DNA of 64,000 nucleotides from the NCBI GenBank assembly GCA_965240325.2, contig OZ251226.1, positions 1,488,001 to 1,552,000 on the forward strand. The letters are read 5' to 3'. Position numbers and translations under genes: made by a program. This DNA is from Rebecca billardiae RCC1528 (Eukaryota; Haptophyta). Every line of letters begins with the position of its first letter. Position 1 is the first letter of the stretch. Below the pieces are notes generated by a model. That model worked only from the letters and a program-made list of their open reading frames with translations, ran no database searches and was not told where the DNA came from. Shown here in pieces: positions 43,193 to 56,400 of the stretch.

Positions 43193-43504
43193 TGTCAAAG
43201 GAATCGCCAATCTACAGTGATTTCCAATTTCCAATCCAACATTTTACTCGCAGTCACACAGTGGCGGCGCGACCGCTGCGGCGGCGCTCGCACAAAATCC
43301 TCCAAAATCAACCTGAACCTCATCCTAAAATACAGCAGGACAGCATGGCTGGCGGCGGCATCTCGAAGTATTCCAGATGATTCTGAATGAACGCGGAAAC
43401 ATGAGCCGAGCACCACGAACACGTTGTGCTCCGCACCGCAAGGCAAGAGCCGAAGCCGTCGACCGACCTCGCGACCGTCAAGCCTCGAGACGCGTTCCCT
43501 GACA
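43193..43504 (+). repeat. 3' LTR
   Basis: 312 bp, same ends as the 5' LTR, preceded by the polypurine tract at 43184-43192 and followed by the ACGGT target duplication. Confidence 0.93.
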
Positions 43505-43509
43505 ACGGT
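43505..43509. repeat. Target-site duplication, right copy
   Basis: ACGGT directly after the 3' LTR. It lies 61 bp beyond the stop codon of the neighbouring minus-strand gene, so the element entered that gene's 3' flank. Confidence 0.88.
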
Positions 43510-43569
43510 CAATATAGTTGCGCTGAGATAGTTAGAATATATCGTACTCGTAGTCAGCATGTCGCATCA

Positions 43570-46081
43570 TCATCGCAGTCGGCTCTGTGGCGGCGGCTGG
43601 GGCACGAAGTTCTGCTCGACGGCGATCCATTGCTTCGGCGTGCGCGGAACTCTCGGCGAGTCCAGGTCGACGCCTTCCAGCGAGCGCAGCCGCTCCGTGG
43701 CGCGCCGTGCGACAGCGATGCGGGTCTCGTGGAGCCGCGATTCGGTGGCACCAAACGACCAGCGCGCACGGTGGCGGTGCTCGAGTTGGTCGGCCTGTTG
43801 CCTGCGTAGGCGGTATGACCCCGTCGCACTCGCCTCAAGAGCGCCCGCTGTGGTGCTCGGCGATGCCGCCGGGCGCCGACCGGGCCCACCATCGTCCGCC
43901 TCGACCACAGCCATGCGCTGGCTCGTGGCAAGAGGCCGCCTTGGCGAGCTGAGCGGCGTCTCGCAGAGGTTGCGCACGGAGCGCGGCGTCTCCGGGCGCG
44001 CGCGGGTCGGCGAGCTCGTTGGCGACGCCCCCATCGTGATTGAATCCGGCGGCACGAGCCGATCGGGTGAGCCGCCGACCGCGTTGCGCCCTGGAATCGC
44101 GATGCGTGCTGAGGGCGGGCTGCCGCCCTCCGGCGTGCGTGCTGTGCGGAACGCCTCTGCGCTGTCATCCACCCCCGCAGGAAGGCGTGGCGGCGGCGGG
44201 GAGCGCGGGCGCTCGAAGCGCATCGGAACCGCGCGAACGTGCGCAGTCGGGCTGGGCGCCCCTTGGCTCGCAGAGGCGAGTGCGGGCTGTGCGCGCCGCT
44301 CGCCGGCTGCTGCCGCGCGCGACGCTTGGAGCTGGTTCGCCTCGCGCATGCGCATGCTGGACTGGCGGAGCGCGTCCTCCATGTCGGCGCACATGGCCTC
44401 GCGCAGCAGGCTCCCGTCGGCGACCGCGTCAGCAGCCTCGTCGTCAGCAGGCGTCTCGGCATGGCGCGGCGAGTTCGCATCATCATCGCGCCGGTTGCCC
44501 TCCGCTGAGCGCGGCGCTGCTTTGCCAAAGCCGGCCGAGCGGCGCTGGGCGCGGCCCGAGGCCGGGCGCGCGCTGGTTGGCGGCCAAGAGATGGAAGGAC
44601 TGACTTCGGGCTCGTCAGCACCCGGGACGATCGGTATCGGCACGAGGGGCTTGCCAGCAAGCGCGGCTTGCTTGGCAGGCGACGCGCGAACGCCCAGCAT
44701 GTCCTGGCAGCGCGCCGCAGGAGGTGGGGGCATCGCGGCGCGCAGCAGCCGGGCGGTCAGGCCCAAACGCGGTCGCGAGGGCGACGCGGGGCAGGAGAGG
44801 GCCCGCCGAGCTATGCTACGTCGCATTGCGCGCACCAGCCCTGATTCTGGCTCCTCGGGGATGGGTGCGAAGTGGTCCGCAGAGCCGCTCTGATGCCACA
44901 GCGCCTCAAACTTGCGCAGCAGGCCCTTCCACCCAGCGCTCAGCAGCTGCTCGTGCTCGAGGCCCACGCGGTACCGCGCGCGAAAGCGAGAGAGGACAGA
45001 CTCGAGCTCGCGCTCTCGCGTGTGCAGCAAGATCAGCATGAACAAGCCTGCGCACCGGGGGTTGAGGGACGCGTGCCGAGACCAGCGCGCGCTCAGCCGG
45101 GTGGGGTGCCCGCGCGATGGCTTGCGCGCGCGCACGGGCGCATGGCGGCAGCCGCGCAACGCGTGTGTTCCGCAGACGGCGCCAGGCAGTGAGTGGGCCG
45201 CCGCCAGCGCGCGCCGGGTGGAGTGTGCGCCGATGCGGGCTCGTACCATGCAACGGGCGCGGCCACGGCGACGCACGCACGCTCGGGTGCGCGCGCATGT
45301 CCCAAAGGTGCGCAGCCAGCCGCACGATTGCCACCTGGAACGCGGGGAAGGAGAGCACCGGCTGCTCGCTGCCGCTGTCGAGCGAGGGGTCATACATGCC
45401 CTCGAGCGAGTCGACAAAGATTGACGCCAGATTGTGGTGCCCCATGTGAGTGACGAGGCCGGCGTCGGCGCAGAAGGCGAGGAAGCACTCGAGGGGCATG
45501 CCCTCGTCGCCGTCGATGCCCGTCGAGGCCGCCCACGGCGTCGGTGCCGCGCTGATCTGCGCGGACTGTGCGGGGGACCCGACTCGGCCACGCGGAGGAA
45601 ACGAAAGGCCGGGGCGCACCGCATAGCCGAGCCAGACTTGGCGCAGCGGCAGGACGATGCTCTCCAGCGTCGCAGCGCACGCGCGCATGGACGCCTCGAC
45701 CGCGAATGGCGGAGCACCTCGCGCGCCGACGCGCGTCGCCACGTCGTGCTCGAGCAGCTCCGCAAAGGCGGCCTTGGGCCCAAGGTCGGGGTACAGCCGT
45801 CTTGCAAGGAGCGCAAGCGCCTCCGCGAACGACCCGAAGTCCATGCGCGCCTCGTTGCGCGTGGCGGCGTGGAACAGCACGTCGGCTGCCACCGCGCCGC
45901 CGGGGAGCTGCTGTGCGACCTGCAAGTCGCGCATGAGGAGCCGAAACGTGGGCAGCGTGAGCGAAGACATGTTGCGATCATCGTTCCGGCTGGCGTAGTG
46001 CAAGTAGACGCGACGCAGCCACAGCCTCGTCGGCTCCTCAGTCGCCGCCGAGCCCTCGGAGGCGTCGTCGTCCTCCTCCAT
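43570..46081 (-). CDS. Two-exon protein with EF-hand/TPPP-like helical repeats and Ser/Pro-rich tail
   Basis: The start is the ATG at 46079-46081; longer upstream reading depends on a TTG. Exon 1 encodes an acidic N-terminus, then a helical module (LWLRRVYLHYA, SLTLPTFRLLMRDLQV, MDFGSFAEALALLARRLYPDL) that looks like a degenerate EF-hand or p25-alpha/TPPP-like fold, and a second similar module (HNLASIFVDSLEGMY, SFPAFQVAIVRLAAHLW). Canonical Ca2+-loop residues are absent. Exon 2 continues with a coiled stretch (LILLHTRERELESVL, FRARYRVGLEHEQLL) and a ~400-residue disordered Ser/Pro/Arg/Ala tail. It may be cytoskeletal, but that is a guess. A retroelement sits 61 bp beyond the stop. Confidence 0.72.
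45048..45246 (-). other. Predicted intron of the TPPP-like gene
   Basis: The acceptor is GGTGCGCAG before GCTTGTTCATG (exon 2 starts at 45047). The donor is either CATG/GTACGA (intron from 45246, 199 bp) or GTGC/GTGCGT (from 45276, 229 bp); both join in phase 1 and give the same downstream frame, LFMLILLHT. The frame change between exon 1 and exon 2 requires an intron here. Confidence 0.7.
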
Positions 46082-47433
46082 GTCGAGAAAAGGAAGCACG
46101 GACGGCCGTTTCGGCTCTCGATGCTGTTTCGCACGTGGTGTGGGCAAGGCCCTTGATGAGCCGTCCGTGGGCAGCCTGACTAAGCCGGCCTGTGGCAGGC
46201 AGCATGGCGGCGCAGGGGTGCCGCCGCGCAAAGCATGCGTCGCAGCAGTGGCCGCGCAGTGCCATACATGCGTCCTGGTGTGCGTCGCACGGCCGCATGT
46301 ACGTCATGCGCGGGCGGACATGTGGGTCAGCGGGCCTCTTGGGATCCAGGGGCAAGCAAGGGCTGGGGCAAGGGCTGGGTGTGTAGTCACGTATTTGCGC
46401 GGACAGCATTCGAGCGCCTGCTGCCCGGCGACAGCGATGGAAACTGACGATGTGACGAGGCGCGACTGCTGCAACCCCTCGACTCGAAGAGGCCCGCAGA
46501 TCCACTTCTCAGCCCACGCGCGCCCACAGCATCTAAACGAAGCGACGAAGTCGGATGATGCCAACGCTGGCTGGCGACCGCACCCAAACCCAGGGCATGA
46601 CCCCACCCTACCAAACTCAGCAGGGTGGGAGCCTGGTCGCGATGAGAACTTCTGAACTTTCCCAGCGAGGGAGGGGCCGCCATAGCGCCGCAGCGGCTCC
46701 TGGCCGCGCTGCGCTCAGCCTCTGCGCCACGGCCGCGCGTGCACGGACGACCCTGAACCCGATGGCGCGATCGAACCGACTTTCAACTTAGCCGCTGGAT
46801 AGATGCCCGCTGAAGCCACAGCCAACCGGAACAACTGGTATCAGCTGACAGTCATCCTTGACAACCGGAGCGCACATCAGGATCACTGGCCCTGGCCGAC
46901 CGCAAGGAGCGCAGCCACACGACGCCGCACAGGTACCACTCACCACGGATCATCCGCTGACTGCTATACCACTGACTGTACAAAGAGGCAGCATCAGCGG
47001 CAGCAGCATCAGATGCCTCAGCCTCAGCACGCGCGCCCGGGGGCACGCGCCCCCGGGGGCGCTTCAGCACACGACTACCATACTACGACTTGCTATTATT
47101 CTTCATCGAAAGTTCGAGCAGACGACGGCTGACGATGCGTGGCATCGCGATCACAGCCATGGCGCGCACGCGTCGAAGCCAGACGGTGCTGTGCGTCTTC
47201 TGTCGTCTGGCTTCCGACGAGACTCGGCCGAGTCGGCGATGATGGAGTTATGGGTACGCGGGAGCGCGGTGATCCTGGTGGTGTTCGTCTGCGTTCGTCC
47301 ACGCTGCTGCTGACCGACCGATCCGCTGCACGGCTCTGATGATCCACTGACGCTGGCCCGTTGATGCATGCCACTGCGATGCTATGATACAAAAAATACG
47401 ACATCTGCTCATCATCATCGATCATCATCATCA
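46082..47433. other. Gene-free spacer between two minus-strand genes
   Basis: 1.35 kb with no supported gene on either strand. It includes a GC-rich imperfect palindrome at 47033-47062 and an ATC-rich microsatellite near 47400-47440. It should hold the promoter of the TPPP-like gene and the 3' flank of the VPS13 gene. Confidence 0.6.
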
Positions 47434-50400
47434 TCAGTCTGCTGCCAGCATCGACCCGGCTGCGGGGCCACCAATGTTGGCAGCGGTGGATCGCAACACA
47501 CGGCGTGGTGGATCTGGGGGCGTGGGCCGGGGGGGAGGCACGACGGCCCCAGAATGGCGGAGGGATAGCATGCCGAGGAGATGCCGCACCAGAGCGCCCA
47601 CGGCGAGCTTGTAGATGAGCTCGCTCGAGAGTCCGTGGCTCACGTGCTCGATGATGCGACCCACGAGCGCATCTGGCAGCATGCTCGCGCTGGACACCCG
47701 AAGCGCAGGCAGACGCAGCGGGGCGCGCTGCTGCCCGACGCCTGCAGAGCCGATCGCAGCCAGGACCCTCCGGCGTAGCTCGGTCTCGCCGTCCTCGCCC
47801 AGATTGAGTTCGACGGTCAGGTTGACTCGCAGCGGGTGCACAACCAGCTGGTGGATGTAAAGTGCACCGTCGAAGACGCCGGCACGGTGAAGCCGCTCGA
47901 GCTCGTGGATGATGGTCGGGAAGTTTGTGTCGGAGGGCGTGGCAGCCCGCATAGGCTGGTGCTCGCCGTACTGGTGGGGCGTGCTCCCATCGTGAAGCCC
48001 ACCAGTGGCGTGATCAGAGGTGTCGCCCATTCCGGCAGCGGTGACGAGGGTCCAGAGCGCCGAGAGCAGCTTCATCTCCACGCATAACTCGAGCTGCTGC
48101 ACTCGCACCGATGCTTCCTCCAGCACGAGCGGCGGTGATGGTCCGGGGGCCATAGCAGCTGTCACAGCTGGGCGCACCATGCTCGCGCGCACATGTGCGA
48201 GAGGGTCCGGCCCCGCGTGCGACCTTCTCAAGAGCACCGGATACTTGCAAGGCACCAGCTCGTTGTCAACTTGCACGTACCGCAGCGTGAGATCAATGTC
48301 TTCCACGCCGCCGGCGCGGCCGCTCCAACTGAAGGTGACGCCGCCCACCACAGCGAGCAGCAGTTCCGTGGACTTGCCCCGCGAGCTCATCACGGAAGCC
48401 GATGAATCAGGGCGCAGGGTGGGTGCTGTCGCCCTCCGTCCGAGCGCCTCCAAGTCAGGCGCTGAGGAGGATGTTGCCAAAGCGCTGTCGGCCCACTGGC
48501 CCGGGGCGATTGTCGTCACCAGGGTGACAGCCACTTGCCGGATGGAGACCAGGATCTCCCACTCGACCTCTGTCACGCTGGTGGACGCCCCTTCGCCGGC
48601 ACCGGGACCGCGGGTTGGCAACACGAGCAGATTGCGAATGCTGCCACGATCCCAGCGCAGCTGACGACTGAGGGCTCCCGCTGAAGCGGCACCGAGAAGC
48701 TGGCGCGACTGCTGCAAGCCCGTGGACGGGAGCGACGGCGAAAGCTCCAAGCACCGCACGATGCCCACGTATCTCATCTTGGCTTGCAGCGTGGTCGTGT
48801 GAGACAGCGAAATGGGATGCGCGATGGAGCCCGGGTTGTCGAGTGCATATGTCGCGACCGCGCTTGCCGAAGGCTTGCCCGACGGCAGGAACCACACCGC
48901 GAGCGAGCGAGCACTCGCTGGCGATGGCTCACTGATGTTCTCCGGTCCCAGCCCCTCGATGTCGCCGTACGGCAGCCCGGTCACCTCAAGCAAGCGAGGC
49001 CTAGCCAGCGGCTCGTCCCACGCATAGGCCATCGTGCTGTGGGCAGCAAGAGTCTCCCACTGCGGTGAGGGACTCAGCGGCGAGGGACGCTGTCTGAAGC
49101 GCAGCGAGTACGCGCTTCGATTGCTGAGCTGGAAGGGCGCAGAGCTGGCTTGCTGCTCGCTCAGGACGATCGCGGCTGTTGCAAATGCCTCCAGGGCATG
49201 AACAGACAAAGAAAGGAGGTGAGCACGCCCGGAGACGGCATCGCCCCGCGAGCGCAGGCGCAGGGTGTGCCGCTGTGCTTGGGACGGAGCTGCCCAGCGG
49301 CTGACACGAAACACGCCCGAGGTGGCACACGCGTTGCTGCCGTCGAGCGCCTCGAGGCGAAAGCTGTGCTCCTGTGGCGAATCGCTCTCGAGGCGCGCGT
49401 GGCCTGCGGGCGAAACCCAGAGAGCGGCATCGCCCTCGTGTGTGTCCGCGGGCGGAAGCAGCGAGCACGAAGCCCTGGCGACCGCAGGTTCCTGGGCCTG
49501 CAGCAGAGTGCCCGTAGCGCGCGAGCATCGGTGAAGTCGCAGCGGCATCCGCGTGCAGTTCAAGAAGATGACACTTGGTGCAATCAACAGGACGAGATCG
49601 CCATCAGAAGCGTCCTTGTCCAGAGCCGCGATGGACATGCGGACGTCGTGCCTCACGCCATCATCCGCCTCGAGCGTAATTCCAGCACGAGCGCCCGCCT
49701 CGGCAGCAATGGAGAGCTTGCTCCACGCGCACTGGCCGCGCAAGCGCCAATGTAGCTGCAGACGATCGTGCTCGATCACTCCACGCAAGGGGCGCATATT
49801 CCGGCCGTGATGCTCGCCGAGCTCCGCCCACTCCTTGCGCAAGCTTGGCGTGCCTGCGCGCAGCAGCTCGATCAAGCCCGGCCAAGGATCGGGCCTCGCC
49901 GCCGCCAGTCCGCCGAGTGCACTCACGGCAACGGGTCGCCCGTCCAGCTCGGCCGCGTACTCGAGCGTGAGGCCGCTTTGATTGAAGACGCAGATGTCGC
50001 AGGACACGCGCACAACCAACGTCTGCGAGCTCGAGGCTGGCTGGGCGTGGCCGGCCGTCTCACCCACGCGAGGAGGAGGGGCGCTGGACCGACGTGCCGT
50101 GATGATCGCCGCGAGTGGCGGCAAGCGGTCGTCAGCTGGCGCCAGGCGCTCTCTGATCGCAGTGCACGCGCCCTCGCTCACGTCCAGCGGCGACTGCGGC
50201 GTGCCAGAGGCGAACAAAGAGAAGGAGGACGTGCCATCTGATCGCGTCACGCTCTCTTTCGGCCCGTCGACCGGCGCCACGCGCTCGAGAGGTTCGGCAC
50301 GGTCGACGGAGAGCAGCACGGTCGCTTCGCTGGTCTCTGACTCAGCGTCGTCGTGAACCGCGATGGACAGCTTCGTGCGGGGGTGCAATGCCCGTTTGTC

Positions 50401-53400
50401 ATGGAAGCCGCGCGACTCCCCGGCGCCGAGCCAGCATGCCAAGGCCTCGTCGCCATCCGAGAATCGCACCCGCATGTCCACCGGCAGCGCGTTGGTGATT
50501 CGCAGAGGTGGCTCTATCCGCATGCTGAAGGCCCGGTGGAACTGATTCGCATGCACGTCGCAGTTGACGTGGAGGTAAAAGGTGCTCGGGCCACACGTGA
50601 AGGCGCTGGCGGCGCCGAGGTGACGGCCCAAGCTTTCCACATCTGTGGGCAAGCGGACGTTGCCGTGAGGCGAGTTGGAAGCGCCCGCGCGGCGCAGAAG
50701 CAGGACGCCGCCGCGCGTCCTGCACACGAGGGGTGGCAGCGACACTGAGCTGTGGGGCGGAAGCACGGAGGCGAACATCGGCGTTGCCGGCGAGCTCCCA
50801 GACAGCGTCATGTCGAATTCAACGTCCGTGCAATTCAGCACGCGCACCATGCTGGACACGTGCACTGCCCGTCCACCGTACTCAGCCGTGCATCGCACGT
50901 ACAGCCAGGCGATCATATCGGAGCGAGGTGCGCCGCCGGACGGATCCATGCGCGGGCGAAGTGGGAGCACCCGCGCGCCAATGGCGAGCGGTACCAGGAG
51001 CTCGTCGAAGCCTGCGAGCTGGACGGTGAAAGAACCGGCACTGGCTTGGTCCGGAGAGACGGTGGGGTCGTCGCGGTCGAGGCAGAGGCTTGATCCCGGC
51101 GGGAGTGCACGCGGCAACGCCGCGTGTGTCCACACCTCCATCGCCACGCCCGTGTGGTTGGTGACGACGGAACCGGAAAGCCTGGCGCCCGAGCCGCGGT
51201 TAGAAGCAGCCTCCGCGAAGGCCATGCGCAGCGAGCCGAGCATCTCGCCAGACACGGACATCGAGAGCGGGGCAGTGGCGGTGATCGCGGTGGTGGCCCC
51301 GCTCAGCTTCAGGTTGATGGGCCAGCCCTCAAAGACGGTGAGAGGTCGCCACTCGACCAACCCGAGGCCATGGTGTCGCGCGTCGGGCGTAGTGCTGCCT
51401 GGCCGGGTTTCCGTCGTCGGCGGTGGCGCGTTTGCAAAGACAGCGAACGCCAGGGAGACCGACATCGAAGCATCAACCCCGTCCAGCGCCGACCAATTGC
51501 GGATGTCCGCGCGAAGTCCCGTCGCGCTCGCCTGCGCCAGCTGGATCGGCGGGGCACGCCCCCTGTCGAGCAAGGTGAACTTCACCACGTCGCACGAAAA
51601 TGACATGCTCTCGGCAGACACGGCGGGTTGGGGTCGACTCGACTCTGGCAGCCAGCTCAGGTCCAGCTCGTTCAGGGCGAGCTGCACTTGGCCGGCGAGC
51701 AACGCGAGCGGCAACGTATCCTGGGGCGCGCAGCGCAAATCGATCTCTCCGCTGTGCAAGCGCAAGTCGATGCGTGCGGCATCTGCCAAGACGAGGTCAT
51801 CCCACTGGCCGCGCAGGACAAGGCAGATGCGGTCGTTGAGGTACGTGGCCGTGCTTTGCTGAGCTGAGGGGGATCCCGTCGCCTCGAACTGGTCGGCGAG
51901 GTCGGCGACAGAGACGCGCTGAACCTGCACCGCAGACTCGAAGGAGTAAAGGCAGTCCCCACCCGAGCTGCTCCGCGCGGTGGCGCGCAGGTTGAGAGCC
52001 AACGCAGCTGTGCACACCTTCGCACTGGTTGCGAGCTCTTCGCCTTCACATGCACCTGCCACCAGGAGCACCTCGCTCGCGTCTATCTCCATGTGCAGCG
52101 CAGTGGCCTCCTCGAATACCTCGCAGGGCGCTCCATCGCCGACAGGGGCCTCGCTCGACGAGGCAGCAGCCGGTGCTGGGGCGGCTCCGGCAGCGTCGGA
52201 GAGCAGCAGTGCGTCGGCCACGAGTCCGCCTAGGCGGTCTACCTGCCGCACCGCAAGCGCGCAATGCACCGTGCCCAGCGTGCAGCTGACGACTGTGCTC
52301 GGCGTGCACCCAGCGATGGTGACGGAGCAATGCACGCGGAGCGCCGCAGAGGAGGTCTGCTGGCCAGGCTCGGCTCGGGGGCGCACGTTGATGGGGTAGC
52401 GGAAGGCCGCACTTGTCGACGGGGAGCCGTCTGCCACGTGCAGCGCAGCGGCGCGCAGGTCGACCGTCATGAGCACCGGCACTCCAGCGTCGGCGTTGGC
52501 GGTGACAGTGGCCAGTGGCTGGGCCAGTGCCACCGAGCGGAGCTCAAGCTCGAGGTCATGCGCGTGCATGCTCAGCCCGATGTCGTCGCGATCTCCTGCC
52601 TCGAGGAAGATGGCTACGCCAGAGCAGTGGAGCGAGCCGGCGACGGCGGCTGGCGTCGCGCTCACAGCGTGCGGGTTGTTCAGCCCGCCCTCTGCCGGCG
52701 CTTGCTCCGAGCTGGTGGCCCCGATGGCCTCGGGGAACCAGGCGCACGCGCGCCATGCCGCTCCAATCGTCTGCTTTGAGGCGTGCACGGCGACGGTCCC
52801 CACGACCGCCTGCACGGCCAAGGTGCCGGCATCGAGCAGTCTGGCCGAGCTGGTGTCAATGTCGCCGAACGCCAGGCGCACCTGCAGCGGGCGCAGCATC
52901 TCTGCCACGCCACTGTCCGCGTGCACTGTCGCGCCCAGGTCCGGTAGGTGCAGCTCGCCGCTCGGCGGGGCGTCGGAGTCAGAAGCGGGCATGGTGAGAT
53001 GCAGCTGGACGCGCGAGGAGAGTGTCACGGAGCACTGGCCGTCCGCGGCCTCGGGGCTGCAGCTGACCGCGGCAGCAGAGTGCCACGTGATGCGCACCGC
53101 GCGGCTGGCGAGTGCGAGCTCGACGGCGGCGCGGGGCGGCATCCCGCTAGAGCCGCTGCTGCCGAGCTGCTGCGGGCTGCTGCCGCTGGGCACGCCGCTG
53201 CCGCGCTCTGCGGGCGCAAGCCGCCTGTCCACGTCGTGCGCATCCGCGCCCGCGCGTGCCGTGCCGTCCAGCTCCTGCGCGGCGTCGAGCGCCTCGCGGT
53301 ACCATTCGCGGCCCGCGCGGAGCGCGTCTGGATGGAGGTCGACGGAGCTCGAGCCCAGCTCGACGCGCGCAGAGCGAATCGCCATCGCACTGTCGACCAC

Positions 53401-56400
53401 GCAGCTGACTCGCGCGCCATCGACGAGGTCGTCGTCGTGCCCAGCTGCAGCCACGCGCGCGAGGCACCAGGCAGGCGCCGCACCCTCCGCCGCGCGCTCG
53501 CCGTCGCCGTCGCCGCTGGCCACGCGCGAGTAGACAGCCGCCTCTCCGAGTGCGGCACTCAGGTGGCCGGTGCCCGCCGCAGCGTCATCCGACGCGTCCG
53601 GCGAGGTGCCCACTGTGACGGCCATGCTTCGCGCGCCAAGGCGGAGCAGAGCGCGCGGGCCTGGCATGGCGTCGTGCCAGAGCTCGACGTCAAGGCTGCT
53701 GACGCTGAGTCCAGCCGCCATGGCCAGCGGCGCGTCCTCACCAGCGTTGGGCCCGGCAGCAGGCGGGGGCGCAGCTCGGTCGCCGCCCGGCTGCGCGCCA
53801 CCCGGCGACAGGCCGCTGGCCCCGGCGCTGAGCGCGCTCGCGGCCTGCGGCTCGGTTGACGCCGATTGGAGCTCGACACTCAGCTGCGTGATCACGTGCA
53901 CAAGTGTGCGCGGCTCGCAGATGACGCGCACGTCGCCCACGCCGAGCTGGGCGTCCAGCGCGCACGCAGAGCCCTTGCAGTGCGCGCCCAGCGCGTGCTC
54001 GAGCGCGCACTGCGGCCCATCCCACGCGGCGCGGCGGCCGGCGGGCGAGGCACCGCGCGGCACGCCAGGAGCAGCGACGGCGTCGCGCCCGCTGAGGAGG
54101 CCTGGCGTCGGCGCGCTGATCACCAGCGCTGTCGGCGGCGGCGGCGGCAGCGCGCGCACGCCGCGCGCTCGCTCGGGAGCGCCGCCCGCCTCGACGTGCA
54201 CGGCGCGCACGCCCAGCCGCGCGCTGGTCTCGCGGTGCCCCTGCGCGACCTCGACCCGGCAGCCGCGTAGCTCCATCGCAGCGAGCGGCCCCGCCGGGAG
54301 CTGGTCGCCCGCCGGTGTGCGCGAGCCCCCGTCGAGCTCAGCGCCGCGCATGCTCACGCTCAGCACACCGATCTGCACGCACGCGTGCATGAGCAGCTGC
54401 GCAGAGCGGCGCGCGTCCGCGTCGAGCTCGGCGGCCGCCGCGGCCGCGCCGCGCGCGCCACCCGGGCCGGCGCACGCGCCCGTCTCCTCCCCGCGCCGGT
54501 ACGACGCCGCGCGCGCGCGGCCGATCGTCTCGCGACGCGGCGTCTCGCCCGCCGCCTCGAGCTGCTGCGCGGGCGCGAGCGGCGCACTGGCCAGGCGCGT
54601 CGAGCGCGCGCGGCGGCCCTGCGGCGGCGCTGGGTGTGCGCTCGGCGCGCTGGGCGGCAGCGCGCCGAGCGAGCCGGGCAGGCCGGAGGACATGCGCCGG
54701 AGCGAGGTCGAGAGGGACGGCGGCGACGCGGAGGACGAGCTGCCGGGTCCAGGCCCCGCGCCCGCGCTGCGCGCCGGCGACGCCGAGTCGGCCGCTGACC
54801 CGTCGAGCGCGGCGGCGAGAGCGGACGCGAGCGCGCACAGGCGCGGCAGCGCGCCGGCCGCGAGCGTCACGTCCACGCGCTGCGCGGCGAGGGCCGCGCG
54901 CGTGCGCGTGAACGTGTCGTCCGCCGTGAGCAGCGAGGTCTCGACGTGCACGTGCGCGTCGAAAGGCTGCACCAGCGTGACGCGCGTGCGCCCGCCGCCC
55001 GCGCCGCCGCGCTCGACGGCCAGCCGGAGCGCGCGCGCGCTCAGCTCCTGGTGCCTGTACAGCTCGGTGAGCAGCCGCGCCAGCTCGGGGTCGGGCGCGC
55101 ACCCCAGCCCCGCGCCGGGCTCGACGGCCGCGCCGGGCGTGGGCGCGAGCTCGTCGAGCTCGGACGGATGGAGCGCGTTCGGCGCCGACGAGAGCTCGAG
55201 CTCGGCCAGCTCGAGCAGCAGCGCATCGCTGCGCTCGTCGCACACGTCCGCGGGCAGCAGCAGCAGCGGCGCGCGCAGCAGCACGCGCACGCTCGCCTCG
55301 TCGCGCAGCTCGGGGCGCAGCAGCAGCTCGAGCTTGGCGCGCATGCGCGCGCGCAGAGACTCGAGCGCGTTGATCGCCCTCACCTCGTCCTCCACGTCCA
55401 CGACCGCGACGCCGTCGACGTGCTCGTCCGGCTGCACGGCCTCGGCCTCGCCGCCGACAAACGCGGACGCCAGCCGCGCCCACAGCCGCGCGTGCACGAC
55501 CACGCACACCGGTGCCAGCTCGAGGTCCGTGTGCGAGCGGAGGCTCGTGCCGCGCGCGGCGTCGCCGCCCACCGCTCGCGCCGAGGGGTCGGTGTCCGAC
55601 CTGCCGCCTCTCCCCGCCGTCGCGTCCGCCGCCGCCGCCGTCGTCGCCGACGTGAGCGCGAGCGCGGGCCGCGCGGCGCGCGGCTCGGCGCCGGGCGGCG
55701 CGCGCGGCTCCACGAGCAGCCGGTGCGGCGTGCGCGCCGAGAGCACGTCGCGCAGCTCGACGTGCGCCGCGTGCGCGCACGCGCCCGAGGTGCCATCCGC
55801 AGAGGATACGGACGCGAGCGCGAGCCCCGACGCCACCAGCTCGGCGAGCGGGATCGCGCTCGGCGCAGCCGGGCGCGCGTGCACGAGCGTGAGCGACACG
55901 CGCGCCACGAGCAGCTCTGCGAGCGTGCGCGTGGGGGGCACGGCGACGCCCGCCGCGAGCGATTGGCTGCCGCCGGCGGACGCGGCCATCGTGTCGCCCA
56001 AGGCGAGCCTGAGCACTCGCCGCTCAGCCTCTGTCACGTCCTCGCCAAGCAGGGCCCCGGCTGCGCCCGGCGGCGGGCCGCCCGCGCGCAGCTGCGAGAA
56101 GCCGCCCGCGCGCTGCGCGCCCTCGGCCGCTCCGTGCAGCTCGCTCCGCGCGTCCTCGAAGTCGTCGCACAGCGCGTCGTCGGAGGACTCGGAATACGTG
56201 CTGCGCGCGTCAGCGAACGGCCAGTAGACCTCGCTGCCATCGTCGCCACCGTCCTCGCCGCCCTCGCCGCCCTCGCCCCGCTCCGCCTCGGGGGCGGCGC
56301 CGAGCAGCGCGTGCGCCACCGCGGCCGCGCGCCCGGGCTGCGCCGCGCCCAGCAGCTCGAGCTGCGCGTCACTGCGCCGCGTGCTCAGCGCCGCGCCGCT

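Larger units (their letters stand above)
40053..43504 (+). mobile_element. Gag-only LTR retrotransposon (TR-GAG-like, non-autonomous)
   Basis: Two 312-bp LTRs with no difference seen on reading flank a 2.8-kb interior. The LTRs begin TGTCA and end TGACA, the element is bounded by the 5-bp direct repeat ACGGT (40048-40052 and 43505-43509), and a purine run GAGGGGGGG precedes the 3' LTR. The interior holds one gag-like gene and no reverse transcriptase, integrase, RNase H or protease, and there is no room for them. Matching LTRs imply a very recent insertion, mobilised in trans by an unseen autonomous relative. Gag-only terminal-repeat elements are known from plants. Confidence 0.93.

Noticed and set aside
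46082-46231. N-terminal extension of the TPPP-like protein
   Set aside because: It needs a TTG start; the ATG at 46081 begins a plausible acidic N-terminus.
46082-47433. Short plus-strand genes in the spacer
   Set aside because: Several frames of 60-190 codons, none with a domain or recognisable codon pattern.
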